Counted from the first letter of the stretch, positions 8,204-16,883 are shown. The stretch is 64,000 nucleotides of DNA from an uncultured Eubacteriales bacterium (GCA_910583765.1 CAJTYS010000020.1:1-64000), one strand, 5' to 3'. Translations and numbers: made by a program. The notes: a model not told the origin generated them from the letters alone.

Positions 8204-9012
8204 AACAGGACCGCCACCTTTTTTAGACTGGAAAAAGACACAGCCGGCGACACCTGTATGGTCAGCATCTGCGTTTCATTCTTTTTTTCTGCTTTTGCTA
8301 CCTGGCCGATCTTCAAAGCCTCAGGATAAGTCCCAATGCCCGAAGTCACCAGCTCGTCTCCTTTTTTCACAGTCCCTTTTGCCTCCAGCACGTATCCTGT
8401 CAGTCCACCTTTGCCATCACTTTCTACCACGCCTGTTTTTTTCTTTTTTCCTTTGACTTGAAAGCTGACTTTATTTTTTTCTGCCAACAGACAAGCGACT
8501 TTCGCAGAGTCCTCGGACACCTGGACGACTCGCCCCACCAATCCATCTCCGGACACTACGCAGCAGCCTGCCTGGACGCCGTTCTCACTGCCTTTGTCAA
8601 TGATCATGACGCCGCTGTTTCCTGTATGGTCAAGCGCTGTCACATCAGCGGCCACCGCGCTTCGATCCGCAATGGACTCACATTGAAAGACGCGCCGCAG
8701 TTCTTCTAGCTCTTGTTTTTCGTTTCGAGTCAGCTCCAGCTCTGACTGTTCCAGCCGCAGCTCCTGGACTTCCTGTTTCAGCGCCTGGTTTTCTGCCACC
8801 ACCTGTTTGAAACGGAAAATGCCTCGAAACCCATCTTGGATGCCTTGAATGGCTCGCGACACAGGCGCGGTCACCATGGCGGCTCCATTTTGTATCGTGC
8901 CTTTGATCCCGTGAGCGCTGCCTGCTGCCTTAAAAAAGACTGCTGCCGCGATAAGGACCGCCGCTGCCCCGCAGATGGTCATGATTCTCTTTTTTCTGCC
9001 ATTTTCCCGCAT
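8200..9012 (-). CDS. mreC: Rod shape-determining protein MreC
   Basis: Bitopic scaffold of the elongasome in the periplasm-equivalent space, linking PBP2 and MreD. The 270 residues have an N-terminal membrane helix (about 10-28), a coiled coil (about 65-110, many Glu/Gln/Leu) and the beta-rich MreC domain with MIIDKGSENGVQAGCCVVSGDGLVGRV and GDELVTSGIGTYPEALKIG. It is directly downstream of radC (26-base gap) where mreB would usually stand between the two. It overlaps mreD by four bases. Confidence 0.92.
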   Translation of the reverse strand: MRENGRKKRIMTICGAAAVLIAAAVFFKAAGSAHGIKGTIQNGAAMVTAPVSRAIQGIQDGFRGIFRFKQVVAENQALKQEVQELRLEQSELELTRNEKQELEELRRVFQCESIADRSAVAADVTALDHTGNSGVMIIDKGSENGVQAGCCVVSGDGLVGRVVQVSEDSAKVACLLAEKNKVSFQVKGKKKKTGVVESDGKGGLTGYVLEAKGTVKKGDELVTSGIGTYPEALKIGQVAKAEKKNETQMLTIQVSPAVSFSSLKKVAVLL

Positions 9013-9038
9013 ATCCTAAAAGCCCCTTTTGTTTTTTC

Positions 9039-9716
9039 TTACATCAGACCCATGCCCTTCATGCTCACATAGCGGCCATCGCCGATAATGATGTGGTCCA
9101 GCACGTAGATGCCTAAAATGCCAGCTGCTTTCACGAGCCGCTCCGTGGTTTCCACATCGTTCTCACTTGGCTGAGGATCGCCGCTGGGATGGTTATGTAC
9201 GAACAGCACAGAAGCTGCGCTGCGTTTAATGGCCTGGGAAAACACTTCCCTGGGATGAATCACTGTGGAACAGAGATCACCAATGGAAATTTCCGCGTCT
9301 TCGATGATCTGCCCTTTGGCGTCAATGAGCAGCGCCTGAAAATGCTCCTTCTTATAGTATCTCATTTTCTCCATAAAAAGTTGCACAATATCATCAGGAT
9401 TCGCGATTTGTTTTTTCACTTTTCGCTGGTGAGTGGCAGCTCGCTTTCCCAGCTCCACGGCAGCCAGCACCTGGCAAGCCTTGGCTGTGCCCATCCCTTT
9501 GATGCTGGCCAGTTCCTCAGGGCAGCAGCTTTCTAAGTATAGGATGCCGCTTTCATCCATGGACAATACTTCCTGAGCGATCTCCAATACGGATTTTTCT
9601 TTTGTGCCCGTGCGCAGGAGAATGGCCAGCAGCTCTGCGTTGGATAAAGCTTCTTTACCGTAAAACAATAGTTTTTCCCTGGGCCGCTCGTCTTTTGGAA
9701 GCCCTTTCATTTTCAT
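9039..9716 (-). CDS. radC: RadC/YsxA-family JAB-domain protein
   Basis: Conserved protein historically named DNA repair protein RadC; its in vivo role is unsettled. The 225 residues combine an N-terminal helix-hairpin-helix region (ELASIKGMGTAKACQVLAAVELGKR) with the JAB/MPN metalloprotease-like domain, whose metal motif HNHPSGDPQPSENDVETT is intact (His-x-His...Ser...Asp). The ATG follows AAGGGGTGAG. It is the first gene of the radC-mreC-mreD-mrdA-minD unit, a common neighbourhood in Firmicutes, except that mreB is missing here. Confidence 0.93.
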   Translation of the reverse strand: MKMKGLPKDERPREKLLFYGKEALSNAELLAILLRTGTKEKSVLEIAQEVLSMDESGILYLESCCPEELASIKGMGTAKACQVLAAVELGKRAATHQRKVKKQIANPDDIVQLFMEKMRYYKKEHFQALLIDAKGQIIEDAEISIGDLCSTVIHPREVFSQAIKRSAASVLFVHNHPSGDPQPSENDVETTERLVKAAGILGIYVLDHIIIGDGRYVSMKGMGLM

Positions 9717-9846
9717 AATCTCACCCCTTCTTTGGTTTTTTTAACATATTTTACTATATATTACAGAATAGTTCAAGTGTTTCTTGTTCATATTTTTTCA
9801 CGAATCGGCCATAATATGAGTGAGAACGAAAAAGGAGGTAACAAAT

Positions 9847-10008
9847 ATGAGCAATATCAATCAGAGCATCAAATGCACGGTAGAACAGTGCATGCACCAT
9901 GCGGGAGCGCAGAACTTCTGCTCACTGGACTGCATCACAGTAGGCACTCACGAAGCCCGTCCGACTATGGATCAGTGTACGGATTGTCTGTCTTTCAAGT
10001 GTAAATAG
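9847..10008 (+). CDS. DUF1540 small cysteine-rich protein
   Basis: A 53-residue protein with cysteines spaced CTVEQC...FC...DC...QC..C...C, matching the DUF1540 pattern found in many Firmicutes (central CSLDCITVGTHEARPTMDQCTDC). Presumably a small metal-binding or disulfide-stabilised protein; function unknown. The ATG at 9847 follows AAAAAGGAGGT at ideal spacing, so it is preferred to the in-frame upstream codon at 9820. It lies 80 bases ahead of sigK in the same direction; co-expression is possible. Confidence 0.82.
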   Translation: MSNINQSIKCTVEQCMHHAGAQNFCSLDCITVGTHEARPTMDQCTDCLSFKCK

Positions 10009-10088
10009 GGCCATGCGTTTTTGCCTGGGTCAGGCACTTCCCCTCTTGGTTTTGCATATAGTAAAAAACTATAGAGGGGGTTACATAA

Positions 10089-10733
10089 ATGAGCGTTTCC
10101 TTTCCAAAACCATTATCTGCAAAAGAGGAGGAACATTACATATCTCTTTATGAATCAGGAGATGAAGACGCAAAGGATATTCTGATCGAACGCAATCTGC
10201 GGCTGGTGGCCCACATTGCGAAAAAATATACAGGGACCGGATATCAGACCGATGATTTGATCTCCATCGGCACCATTGGCCTAATCAAAGCAGTCAGTAC
10301 ATACAGCAGCAAAAAGGCCACGCGCCTTGCTACTTATGCGGCAAAATGCATTGAAAATGAGATTTTGATGAGCATCCGCTCGTCCAAGAAGAACAAAGCA
10401 GAAGTTTCCCTGTCAGTGCCCATTGGCACGGATCATGATGGGAACGAAATCAGTTTCAACGATATCCTGGGCACGGACCCGGACGCTGTTTTAGATGATA
10501 TCAGTCTGAAAATTCAAGTGACAAAACTGATCGCGGCCATCAATACTAGTCTTACGGCCAGGGAAAAGACCGTGATCATCAGCAGGTACGGAATCTTGGG
10601 AAAAGAGCCTAAGACCCAGCGGGAAGTGGCCTCTGCCTTGGGCATCAGCCGTTCCTATGTGTCGCGGATCGAAAAAAAAGCCCTGCTGAAGCTACGGGAA
10701 GAACTGAAATACGAAAGGACCGCCTGTCCATGA
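10089..10733 (+). CDS. sigK: RNA polymerase sigma-K-like sporulation sigma factor, no pro-sequence
   Basis: Sigma-70 family factor of 214 residues. Region 2 is typical of SigE/SigK (ILIERNLRLVAHIAKKYTGTG, DDLISIGTIGLIKAVSTY, RLATYAAKCIENEILM); the PIGTDHDGNEISFNDILGTD linker and the region 4 helix-turn-helix GISRSYVSRIEKKALLKL match SigK better than SigE. SigK drives late mother-cell genes. An in-frame TAA directly precedes the ATG at 10089, so no hydrophobic pro-sequence can be encoded, and the gene is not split by a skin element. The start follows AGAGGGGG. It is terminated by a hairpin overlapping its last codons. Confidence 0.85.
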   Translation: MSVSFPKPLSAKEEEHYISLYESGDEDAKDILIERNLRLVAHIAKKYTGTGYQTDDLISIGTIGLIKAVSTYSSKKATRLATYAAKCIENEILMSIRSSKKNKAEVSLSVPIGTDHDGNEISFNDILGTDPDAVLDDISLKIQVTKLIAAINTSLTAREKTVIISRYGILGKEPKTQREVASALGISRSYVSRIEKKALLKLREELKYERTACP

Positions 10734-10746
10734 TGGGCGGTCTTTT
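10718..10746 (+). terminator. Terminator of sigK
   Basis: GACCGCC (10718-10724) pairs with GGCGGTC (10736-10742), followed by TTTT. The stem includes the last sense codons and the stop of sigK. Confidence 0.8.
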
Positions 10747-10795
10747 GATGATGAAAGCCAAAGAATGACCATAAGTGAAGGGCCTAAACGTCCCT

Positions 10796-12412
10796 CTAAA
10801 AATTCACTGCCTGTTCAAAGCCTTTGGAATCCCTGAGATACTGGACCACTTGGGCAAAAAGCGGCCCTGCCGACTGACTGCCTGTTTCTCCTGCTTCCAC
10901 GAACACGGCGATGGTGTATTCTGGGTCTTCCGCAGGCGCGAAGCCAGTCATCCAGCCATGAACCGTTTCTCTGCCTCCCAGGTAGCTTTCCGCTGATCCA
11001 GTCTTGCCTGCCATGGACACGTCCGCCTCTAGATTTTTTCCTGAACCTGAAACCATGGTCTCCCGCATCATGGCTTGGATGGTCTTTGCTGTCTCAGGGC
11101 TGATCACTTGCCTGCCCTCTGTTTCTGCCTCCCCTGCTGTTTCCAGCAAAACATGGATCCTTTTGTCCTGGCCGTCCGCAGCGATGATGTTCGCCATTTT
11201 CGCTGCCTGCAAGGGGGTCATCAGTGTCTCGCCTTGTCCAATGGCCAAATTAGCGATGGCCGCGCCCCCAGACTGTTCTAAGGTCATGAGGCTGCCTGTT
11301 TTTTCTCCAGGATAACCCTCTAAGACCTCTTTTCCCCACCCCATTTTTTTAGCCATGTCCAAAATAGCCGCCGCACCCACCTGCTGTCCCATCTGAATAA
11401 AGGCGGAATTGCAGGATTGAGCAAAAGCGTCTCGAAAAGTGATGGTCCCGTGGCCTGTTTCTCCGCCTGTTTTACAGTTCACCTTTTGCCCGTTGATGGT
11501 CACATGACCGGCGCAAGTGAAGGTCTGCTCAGGCTTGATCCCCTGCTCTAAAGCAGCCGCGGCCACGATGATTTTAAAGACCGATCCCGGCGGATACTCC
11601 CCTTGGGTGACTTTATTCACCAGCTCGTCCTGGCTGCTTTTCATATATTCGCTGATTTTGCTGGGATCAAAGCCAGGGGTGCTGGCAGAAGCCATGATTT
11701 CCCCTGTATCGCTTTTTAAAACCACGATGGCCCCATTTTTCCCCGCGCTTGCCAAAATGTCTTCCACCGCGCCCTGGAGTCCTGTTTCCAGAGTAGTCAC
11801 CACGCCGCTTTTCACATAAGAGTCGGTTTCCATGGCAGTGGAAATCACCAGTCCTCTTCCAGGGATGAGATTGCCTTTCACGTCAGCTGTGGTAAAAATC
11901 CGCTTGTTCAGCAGAGACAGCGTTTCATCGCACATCAGCTCGATGCCCGCGGCGCCGCTGGCATCCTGAGGATTCACGTAACCCAGGATATGGACTGCCT
12001 TCTGGTCTTGGCCGTAACGTCTGCCAGCCTCCATGATATAGGCGTTGGAATTGCGAATGAGCCGCTCCCCCAGTTCCTTGTCGTATTCTCTGGAAGCAAA
12101 GACCTTGTAGCCATTGTCCCCATTTTTGATTTCTCTGGCTTCCATAGCGTTCAGCGCGTTCATCACTTCCCCGTCAAAATCCTTTTCCCTGATAATGAAA
12201 ATGTATTCCCGGTTGTTGCCCACCAGGGGCGTGTTGTTCCGGTCGTAGATTAGTCCCCTTGTGTTGGCTCCTTCCAAAGCGATGAGCTGTTGGGCGCTGG
12301 CGGTCTTTGCCAGATCGTCATGGCCGATGATCTGGATGTAGGCCAGCCTGCCTATGAGAGCCGCCAATAAAACGCCCAGGATTCCTGTTACTGCCAGCAG
12401 TCGTTTCTTCAT
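10796..12412 (-). CDS. Class B penicillin-binding protein (PbpA/FtsI-like transpeptidase)
   Basis: Peptidoglycan DD-transpeptidase of 538 residues anchored by one N-terminal helix (about 5-22). It shows the dimerisation region (GLIYDRNNTPLVGN), the active-site SVFK (EYPPGSVFKIIVAAA), SCN (FAQSCNSAFIQMG) and KTG (MAGKTGSAESY) motifs, and NLAIGQGETLMTPLQAAKM. It lacks PASTA domains, so it is more like PbpA or PBP2 of actinobacterial/clostridial type than SpoVD. Its Shine-Dalgarno sequence lies in the 3' arm of a long hairpin directly upstream. DUF1015 and cmk lie upstream on the same strand. Confidence 0.88.
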   Translation of the reverse strand: MKKRLLAVTGILGVLLAALIGRLAYIQIIGHDDLAKTASAQQLIALEGANTRGLIYDRNNTPLVGNNREYIFIIREKDFDGEVMNALNAMEAREIKNGDNGYKVFASREYDKELGERLIRNSNAYIMEAGRRYGQDQKAVHILGYVNPQDASGAAGIELMCDETLSLLNKRIFTTADVKGNLIPGRGLVISTAMETDSYVKSGVVTTLETGLQGAVEDILASAGKNGAIVVLKSDTGEIMASASTPGFDPSKISEYMKSSQDELVNKVTQGEYPPGSVFKIIVAAAALEQGIKPEQTFTCAGHVTINGQKVNCKTGGETGHGTITFRDAFAQSCNSAFIQMGQQVGAAAILDMAKKMGWGKEVLEGYPGEKTGSLMTLEQSGGAAIANLAIGQGETLMTPLQAAKMANIIAADGQDKRIHVLLETAGEAETEGRQVISPETAKTIQAMMRETMVSGSGKNLEADVSMAGKTGSAESYLGGRETVHGWMTGFAPAEDPEYTIAVFVEAGETGSQSAGPLFAQVVQYLRDSKGFEQAVNF

Positions 12413-12415
12413 GAT

Positions 12416-12461
12416 AAAAATGCTCCTTATAGGGGTATGGTTCCCTTTATAAGGAGCATTT
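12416..12461 (-). terminator. Hairpin between DUF1015 gene and PBP gene that contains the PBP Shine-Dalgarno sequence
   Basis: AATGCTCCTTATA (12419-12431) and TATAAGGAGCATT (12448-12460) are a perfect 13-bp inverted repeat, extended inside by GGG/CCC. On the minus strand a T run follows and then the PBP start codon, so it looks like an intrinsic terminator of the upstream gene. The AAGGAG of the PBP gene is in the 3' arm. Confidence 0.75.
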
Positions 12462-12464
12462 ATT

Positions 12465-13706
12465 CTACAACTGATGAAGAAATAGGCCGCTGCCTAATTT
12501 CGGCTCGAACCAAGTGGATTTCGGCGGCATCACCATGTCATTGTCAGACACGTTTAAAAGGTCCGCGATCTCCACTGGATGCACGGCAAAGGCGATTTTC
12601 ATGTCCGTTTCGCACCGCCGCTTTAATTCTTCCAGGCCTCGGATCCCGCCCACAAAGTCGATCCGTTTGTCCGTGCGTGGATCCTCGATCCCTAAGATCG
12701 GCCCCAGAACCTGATTTTGCAGGATGGCCACATCCAGAGAGTCGATCACATGGTCTGGGATGATCTCCGGCTTTGCTGTGAGGCGATACCAATTCCCTTC
12801 CAGGAACATGGAAAAGCAGTGCTTGGCTTCTGGGTAATAGGGATCTTCGCCTATTTTGTCGATCTTAAAGCCAGCTTCCATGATCTTGTCCATCAGGCTC
12901 TCCACAGTGTTGCCGTTCAGATCTTTTACCACCCTGTTGTAATCGAAGATATGCAGGTCCGCGTCTGGGAACAAAACGGCCATGAAGAAATTGAATTCCT
13001 CATCTCCTGTATAATCAGGGTTCTCTTCCCGCCGCTTGAGACCCACTTTGCAGGCGGACGCGCTTCTGTGATGACCGTCTGCGATGTACAAGGAAGGAAT
13101 CTGCCCAAAGAGTTCTGTAAGCGCTCCCACGGTCTCTGGATCATCCACCACCCAGAGAGCGTGCCCGATCTGGTCGTCCGTCGTAAAGTCGTAAACTGGT
13201 TTGTTTTCAGAAATCCAGGTCTCCATCAGGTCCCTGATTCGCTGATCGTCTCGGTAAGTCAAAAACACAGGCTCTGTGTTCGCGTCACAAACATCAAAAT
13301 GATTGATGCGGTCCAGTTCCTTTTCCACTCTGGTGAATTCATGCTTTTTGATGGTGTTGTTCTGGTATTCATCCACAGCCACGGTCCCTACGATGCCTGT
13401 TTGAACCCTGCCATCCATGGTTTGCCTGTAAATGTACAGAGCAGGCTCTTCCTCCTGCTGGAAAACCCCTTTGCTGAGGAACCCTTGGATATTGTTTCTT
13501 GCTTTTTCATAGACGCTCTTGTGATAAGGGTCTTTCTGGTGAGGAAGGTCGATCTCCGCTCTGCATATGTGAAGAAAACTGTAAGGATTCCCTTCTGCCA
13601 TTTTTGCCGCTTCCTGCCGGTTCATCACATCGTATGGCAGGGAGATCACTTTTTCCGCGTATTTCTGAGTAGGCCGGATGGCCTTGAACGGTCTGACTGT
13701 TGCCAT
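12465..13706 (-). CDS. DUF1015 family protein
   Basis: A 413-residue cytoplasmic protein starting MATVRPFKAIRPT and showing DUF1015 landmarks: SLPYDVMNRQEA, NPYSFLHICRAEIDLP, TGIVGTVAVDEY, YIADGHHRSASA and the late DPRTDKRIDFVGG. Members occur in many anaerobes; the GHHR signature is conserved but the biochemical role is not established to my knowledge. The ATG overlaps the cmk stop codon by one base (TAATG), so translation is probably coupled to cmk. It ends two to five bases before the hairpin shared with the next gene. Confidence 0.85.
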   Translation of the reverse strand: MATVRPFKAIRPTQKYAEKVISLPYDVMNRQEAAKMAEGNPYSFLHICRAEIDLPHQKDPYHKSVYEKARNNIQGFLSKGVFQQEEEPALYIYRQTMDGRVQTGIVGTVAVDEYQNNTIKKHEFTRVEKELDRINHFDVCDANTEPVFLTYRDDQRIRDLMETWISENKPVYDFTTDDQIGHALWVVDDPETVGALTELFGQIPSLYIADGHHRSASACKVGLKRREENPDYTGDEEFNFFMAVLFPDADLHIFDYNRVVKDLNGNTVESLMDKIMEAGFKIDKIGEDPYYPEAKHCFSMFLEGNWYRLTAKPEIIPDHVIDSLDVAILQNQVLGPILGIEDPRTDKRIDFVGGIRGLEELKRRCETDMKIAFAVHPVEIADLLNVSDNDMVMPPKSTWFEPKLGSGLFLHQL

Positions 13707-14359
13707 TATTTTTTTATCTCCTTTAATATATAATCTGTGACTGCTTCGATCCCCATGCCAGTGGTGTCCACTTCTGTGGCGTCCGGCGCTTTGCGTAGGG
13801 GATTCAATTCCCTGGTCATGTCGCTGTGATCCCGCTGCTGGATATCGGACAACACTTGTTCGTAGCTGACATTCTGGCCCTTGGCAGCCAGTTCCTCATA
13901 CCGGCGCTGGGCCCGTTCCTCCGCGGAGGCTGTCATGAAAAATTTGTGTTCCGCGTCAGGCAGCACGTTGTTTCCAATATCCCTGCCATCCATGATCACG
14001 CTCTTTGTCTGTCCCATCTGCCGCTGGAGCTGCACTAGCTTTTCCCGTACCGCAGGCAGGGCGGAGCATTGAGACGCTCTCTTGGCAATGGCGTCTGTCC
14101 GTATCTCTTCGTTGATGATCCTGCCGTCTAAGATGATGTTCCCCTGGGAAAAGTCGATCTCCGTGTGATCCAGCATGGTCCCCATGGCTGCGGCGTCCTG
14201 CGGGTCAATGTTTTGAGAAATGGTCTTGTATCCCACTGCCCGATACATAGCTCCTGTGTCAATATAATCGATCCCCAGCTCCTTGGCCACGGCCTTGGCA
14301 ATGGTGCTTTTCCCTGCGCCGCTGGGACCATCGATCGCGATTCTAATGATTTTATCCAT
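13706..14359 (-). CDS. cmk: Cytidylate kinase
   Basis: Phosphorylates CMP and dCMP with ATP in pyrimidine salvage. The 217 residues begin with the P-loop IAIDGPSGAGKST (about residues 7-19), followed by the family motif YIDTGAMYRAVGYK, the IVMDGRDIGNNVLPDA substrate loop and the RRYEELAAKG lid region. Length is typical. The ATG follows GGAAG; nrdR ends 17 bases upstream on the same strand, suggesting an nrdR-cmk-DUF1015 run. Confidence 0.95.
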   Translation of the reverse strand: MDKIIRIAIDGPSGAGKSTIAKAVAKELGIDYIDTGAMYRAVGYKTISQNIDPQDAAAMGTMLDHTEIDFSQGNIILDGRIINEEIRTDAIAKRASQCSALPAVREKLVQLQRQMGQTKSVIMDGRDIGNNVLPDAEHKFFMTASAEERAQRRYEELAAKGQNVSYEQVLSDIQQRDHSDMTRELNPLRKAPDATEVDTTGMGIEAVTDYILKEIKK

Positions 14360-14375
14360 TTGTACAAAGCTTCCT

Positions 14376-14840
14376 TTACTTGGTATTCTTGTTTGTCAGT
14401 AATTTTTCAATTTCAGCGATGAAGGTATGGATATCTGTAAATTGCCGGTACACAGAGGCAAACCGCACATAGGCCACCTCGTCTAATTTTTGGAGCCGTT
14501 CCATGATGAGTTCTCCGATAAAGGTGCTCTCGATCTCTTTTTCCATCATGTTGTTCAGGCCTCTTTCAATTTCATCCACCACGTTTTCGATCTCTGCCAT
14601 GGGCACTGGCCGCTTTTCGCAGGCCTTGATGATGCCATTGGTGATCTTGTTCCGATCAAAGGCCTCTCGGCTTCCATCTTTTTTTATGACCATCAGGATC
14701 ATTTCCTCGATTTTTTCATAAGTGGTGAACCGCTTGCCGCAGGCATCGCATTCCCGTCTCCTGCGTATGGCATGTCCATCTTCTGTGTGCCTAGAGTCGA
14801 TGACCTTGGTGTCTTGGTTTTCACAAAACGGGCATTTCAT
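14376..14840 (-). CDS. nrdR: Transcriptional repressor NrdR
   Basis: ATP/dATP-sensing repressor of ribonucleotide reductase genes. The 154 residues show the N-terminal zinc ribbon ([17 protein letters not shown]...[16 protein letters not shown]) and the ATP-cone domain ([31 protein letters not shown]). Length is exactly that expected. The ATG follows GGAGGG. No NrdR box pair was sought exhaustively; none was obvious in its own upstream region. Confidence 0.96.
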   Translation of the reverse strand: MKCPFCENQDTKVIDSRHTEDGHAIRRRRECDACGKRFTTYEKIEEMILMVIKKDGSREAFDRNKITNGIIKACEKRPVPMAEIENVVDEIERGLNNMMEKEIESTFIGELIMERLQKLDEVAYVRFASVYRQFTDIHTFIAEIEKLLTNKNTK

Positions 14841-14969
14841 TTACTGTATCCCTCCTCAACCTCGATTGCTGTAATCCGACATTCTGATTTTACTACATAT
14901 TGCGTTTTTTGCCAAGGGATTTTCAAAAACATTCCATTTCATGGATGCTCATGGACCCTTAAACTTTCC

Positions 14970-15227
14970 TTAGTCCATGGCTTCTAAAGCCGCGGGCACA
15001 TCCACTAGGATCACGTCATCTCCCACGGTTTTGACGTTTTTCCATTTTATCACATAATCCTCTGTTTCCCGTCCGAACAAGTTAAAAAAGCCCCGCTGCC
15101 CTGGCAGGACGATGCCTTCAATTTTCCCCTCTTTCAGGTTGATCTCGATATCATAGACGAATCCCAGGCTTTTTCCATCGTAAATATTGATGACCTCTTT
15201 GTTTTTAATGTTCTCTGTGTTTAACAT
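14970..15227 (-). CDS. YlmC/YmxH family PRC-barrel sporulation protein
   Basis: An 85-residue protein with a PRC-barrel fold signature: MLNTENIKNKEVINIYDGKSLGFVYDIEINLKEGKIEGIV, then LPGQRGFFNLFGRETEDYVIKWKNV and a C-terminal acidic end. This is the YlmC/YmxH family, widespread in spore formers; the molecular role is unknown. The ATG at 15227 is chosen over the adjacent in-frame GTG at 15230 because it has better spacing to GGGGGA. It lies between nrdR and the symporter terminator as a single gene. Confidence 0.85.
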   Translation of the reverse strand: MLNTENIKNKEVINIYDGKSLGFVYDIEINLKEGKIEGIVLPGQRGFFNLFGRETEDYVIKWKNVKTVGDDVILVDVPAALEAMD

Positions 15228-15263
15228 CACTTTGTCCCCCTTTTATGTTTGTCCTTTTAATAT

Positions 15264-15318
15264 ATTAAAAAACGGCAGGATTCAGAACATTTTTTGTCCT
15301 GTTACTGCCGTTTTTTTA
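15264..15318 (-). terminator. Terminator of the alanine/glycine symporter gene
   Basis: AAAAAACGGCAG (15267-15278) pairs with CTGCCGTTTTTT (15305-15316). On the minus strand the stem is followed by T residues. It lies just downstream of the symporter stop codon. Confidence 0.8.
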
Positions 15319-15343
15319 TGTCAAATTTTCATCGAACGTAGTT

Positions 15344-16768
15344 TTATCCCAGGCGGTTTTCATTAAGACGCTTGAAATAGCTCCTGGTTTCTGCCACAAT
15401 GATCCCATTGAGCGCCAAAAGCGCGATCAAATTCGGGATCGCCATCAGACCATTGAAGATGTCAGCGATGGTCCATACCGCACTGACAGTGATGAACGGT
15501 CCTGCTAAAACAGCTAGGATGTAGAGCCATCTGTATACGGTCAGGGCCCCTTTGCTGCCGCCGGAAAGGTATTCCAGGCAGCGTTCGCTGTAATAATCCC
15601 ATCCTAAGATGGTAGTGAAAGCGAAAAATGCCAGACACATCATAAGCACGAAAGAACCTGCCTGCGCGGACCATGGAAGTCCCTGACCAAAAGCCACCGC
15701 TGTGACCTGCACGCCTTCCAGTCCTTTTTCCACTGCCACGTCATAAGCGCCTGTCACCATGACAGTCAGACCAGTCATGGTACAGATCACAATCGTGTCG
15801 ATGAATGTACCGGTCATGGAGATCAGACCTTGTCTCACTGGTTCCTTTGTCTGGGCCGCGGCGGCTGCGATAGGCGCGCTTCCCAGGCCAGCTTCGTTGG
15901 AGAAGATCCCTCTTGCCACGCCTTTTTGCATAGCGATCATCAATGCGCCCAAAGCGCCGCCTGCCGCTGCCCGCAGGCCAAAGGCGCTGCTGACCACTTC
16001 TACCACTGCGTCAGGGATCCTCGTGATGTTCGCGATCAGGATGGAGACACAGACCACCACATAAGCAATGGCCATGAAAGGCACGATAATGGTCGTGACG
16101 CTGGCGATCCGCTGGATCCCGCCAATGACTACTAAAGCGGTGATCACCGCGACGATGACAGCCGCTGCGACAATGGCAATGGAGTAATCCCTGCCAAAGA
16201 GCGCTACTGTGTTTTCATTGTTTGGATCAAAGAAGGACTGAGCCGCGGAAGCGATCCCGTTTACCTGGGTGATGGTCCCAATGCCCAGCAGTCCCGCGCC
16301 CATGCCGAAAATGGCAAAAAGCTTGGCAAGCCACTTCCAGTTCTTGCCCATGCCTCTTTCTATGTAATAGAACGGTCCGCCTAAGGCATGTCCATCTTCT
16401 TTCAAGACTCTATATTTGATGGATAAAACACCTTCCGAATATTTTGTGGCCATTCCAAAGCAGGCAGCTATGATCATCCAAAACAGCGCGCCTGGACCGC
16501 CTGCCACTACCGCAGTGGCCACGCCGACGATGTTTCCTGTGCCAATGGTGGCTGCCATGGCTGTGCAAAGGGCTCCAAAGCTAGTGACTTCTCCTTCGCC
16601 GTCCGCTTCATTTTTCACCATGTAGCGAAGCGCCAACCCCAGCCTGCGGAACTGGAGGATCCCCAGTCTGGCAGTCAGGAAGAGGCCTGTGCCCATGATG
16701 AGTATGATCATGGGCACGCCCCAGACCACGTCATCAATGCTAACTAATAAATCTGTGAATTGTTTCAT
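15344..16768 (-). CDS. Sodium:alanine/glycine symporter (AGCS family)
   Basis: Membrane carrier importing alanine or glycine with a cation. The start at 16768 (after GAGAGGG) gives 474 residues with about eleven membrane segments. AGCS landmarks include FGALCTAMAATIGTGNIVGVATAVVAGGPGALFWM, GGPFYYIERGMG and GIFSNEAGLGSAPIAAAAAQT. An in-frame upstream extension would run through the glycine riboswitch, which rules it out. The riboswitch with a following terminator means expression responds to glycine, so glycine is the likely substrate. A terminator closes the transcript. Confidence 0.93.
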   Translation of the reverse strand: MKQFTDLLVSIDDVVWGVPMIILIMGTGLFLTARLGILQFRRLGLALRYMVKNEADGEGEVTSFGALCTAMAATIGTGNIVGVATAVVAGGPGALFWMIIAACFGMATKYSEGVLSIKYRVLKEDGHALGGPFYYIERGMGKNWKWLAKLFAIFGMGAGLLGIGTITQVNGIASAAQSFFDPNNENTVALFGRDYSIAIVAAAVIVAVITALVVIGGIQRIASVTTIIVPFMAIAYVVVCVSILIANITRIPDAVVEVVSSAFGLRAAAGGALGALMIAMQKGVARGIFSNEAGLGSAPIAAAAAQTKEPVRQGLISMTGTFIDTIVICTMTGLTVMVTGAYDVAVEKGLEGVQVTAVAFGQGLPWSAQAGSFVLMMCLAFFAFTTILGWDYYSERCLEYLSGGSKGALTVYRWLYILAVLAGPFITVSAVWTIADIFNGLMAIPNLIALLALNGIIVAETRSYFKRLNENRLG

Positions 16769-16818
16769 GTTTTCTACCCTCTCTACTTTAATGATGATTA
16801 CCGCATGTTCCCATGCAT

Positions 16819-16844
16819 GAAAAAAAAGCCGAATCATTCGACTT
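16819..16844 (-). terminator. Riboswitch expression-platform terminator
   Basis: On the minus strand AAGTCGAA pairs with TTCGGCTT around a 3-base loop (16844-16826) and is followed by eight or so T residues. It lies between the glycine aptamer and the symporter start codon, as a transcription-control switch would. Confidence 0.75.
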
Positions 16845-16883
16845 TCCAGAGATGGGGCAAAGCTATTAAGATAATTGCAAAAA

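Noticed and set aside
10037..10060. A promoter of sigma-E type for sigK
   Set aside because: A CATATAGT-like stretch is present upstream, but I could not pair it convincingly with a -35 element, so it is not called.
12717..13733. 338-codon plus-strand frame opposite the DUF1015 gene
   Set aside because: Antisense shadow: the minus strand has clear family motifs and a coupled start; the plus frame has no start signal.
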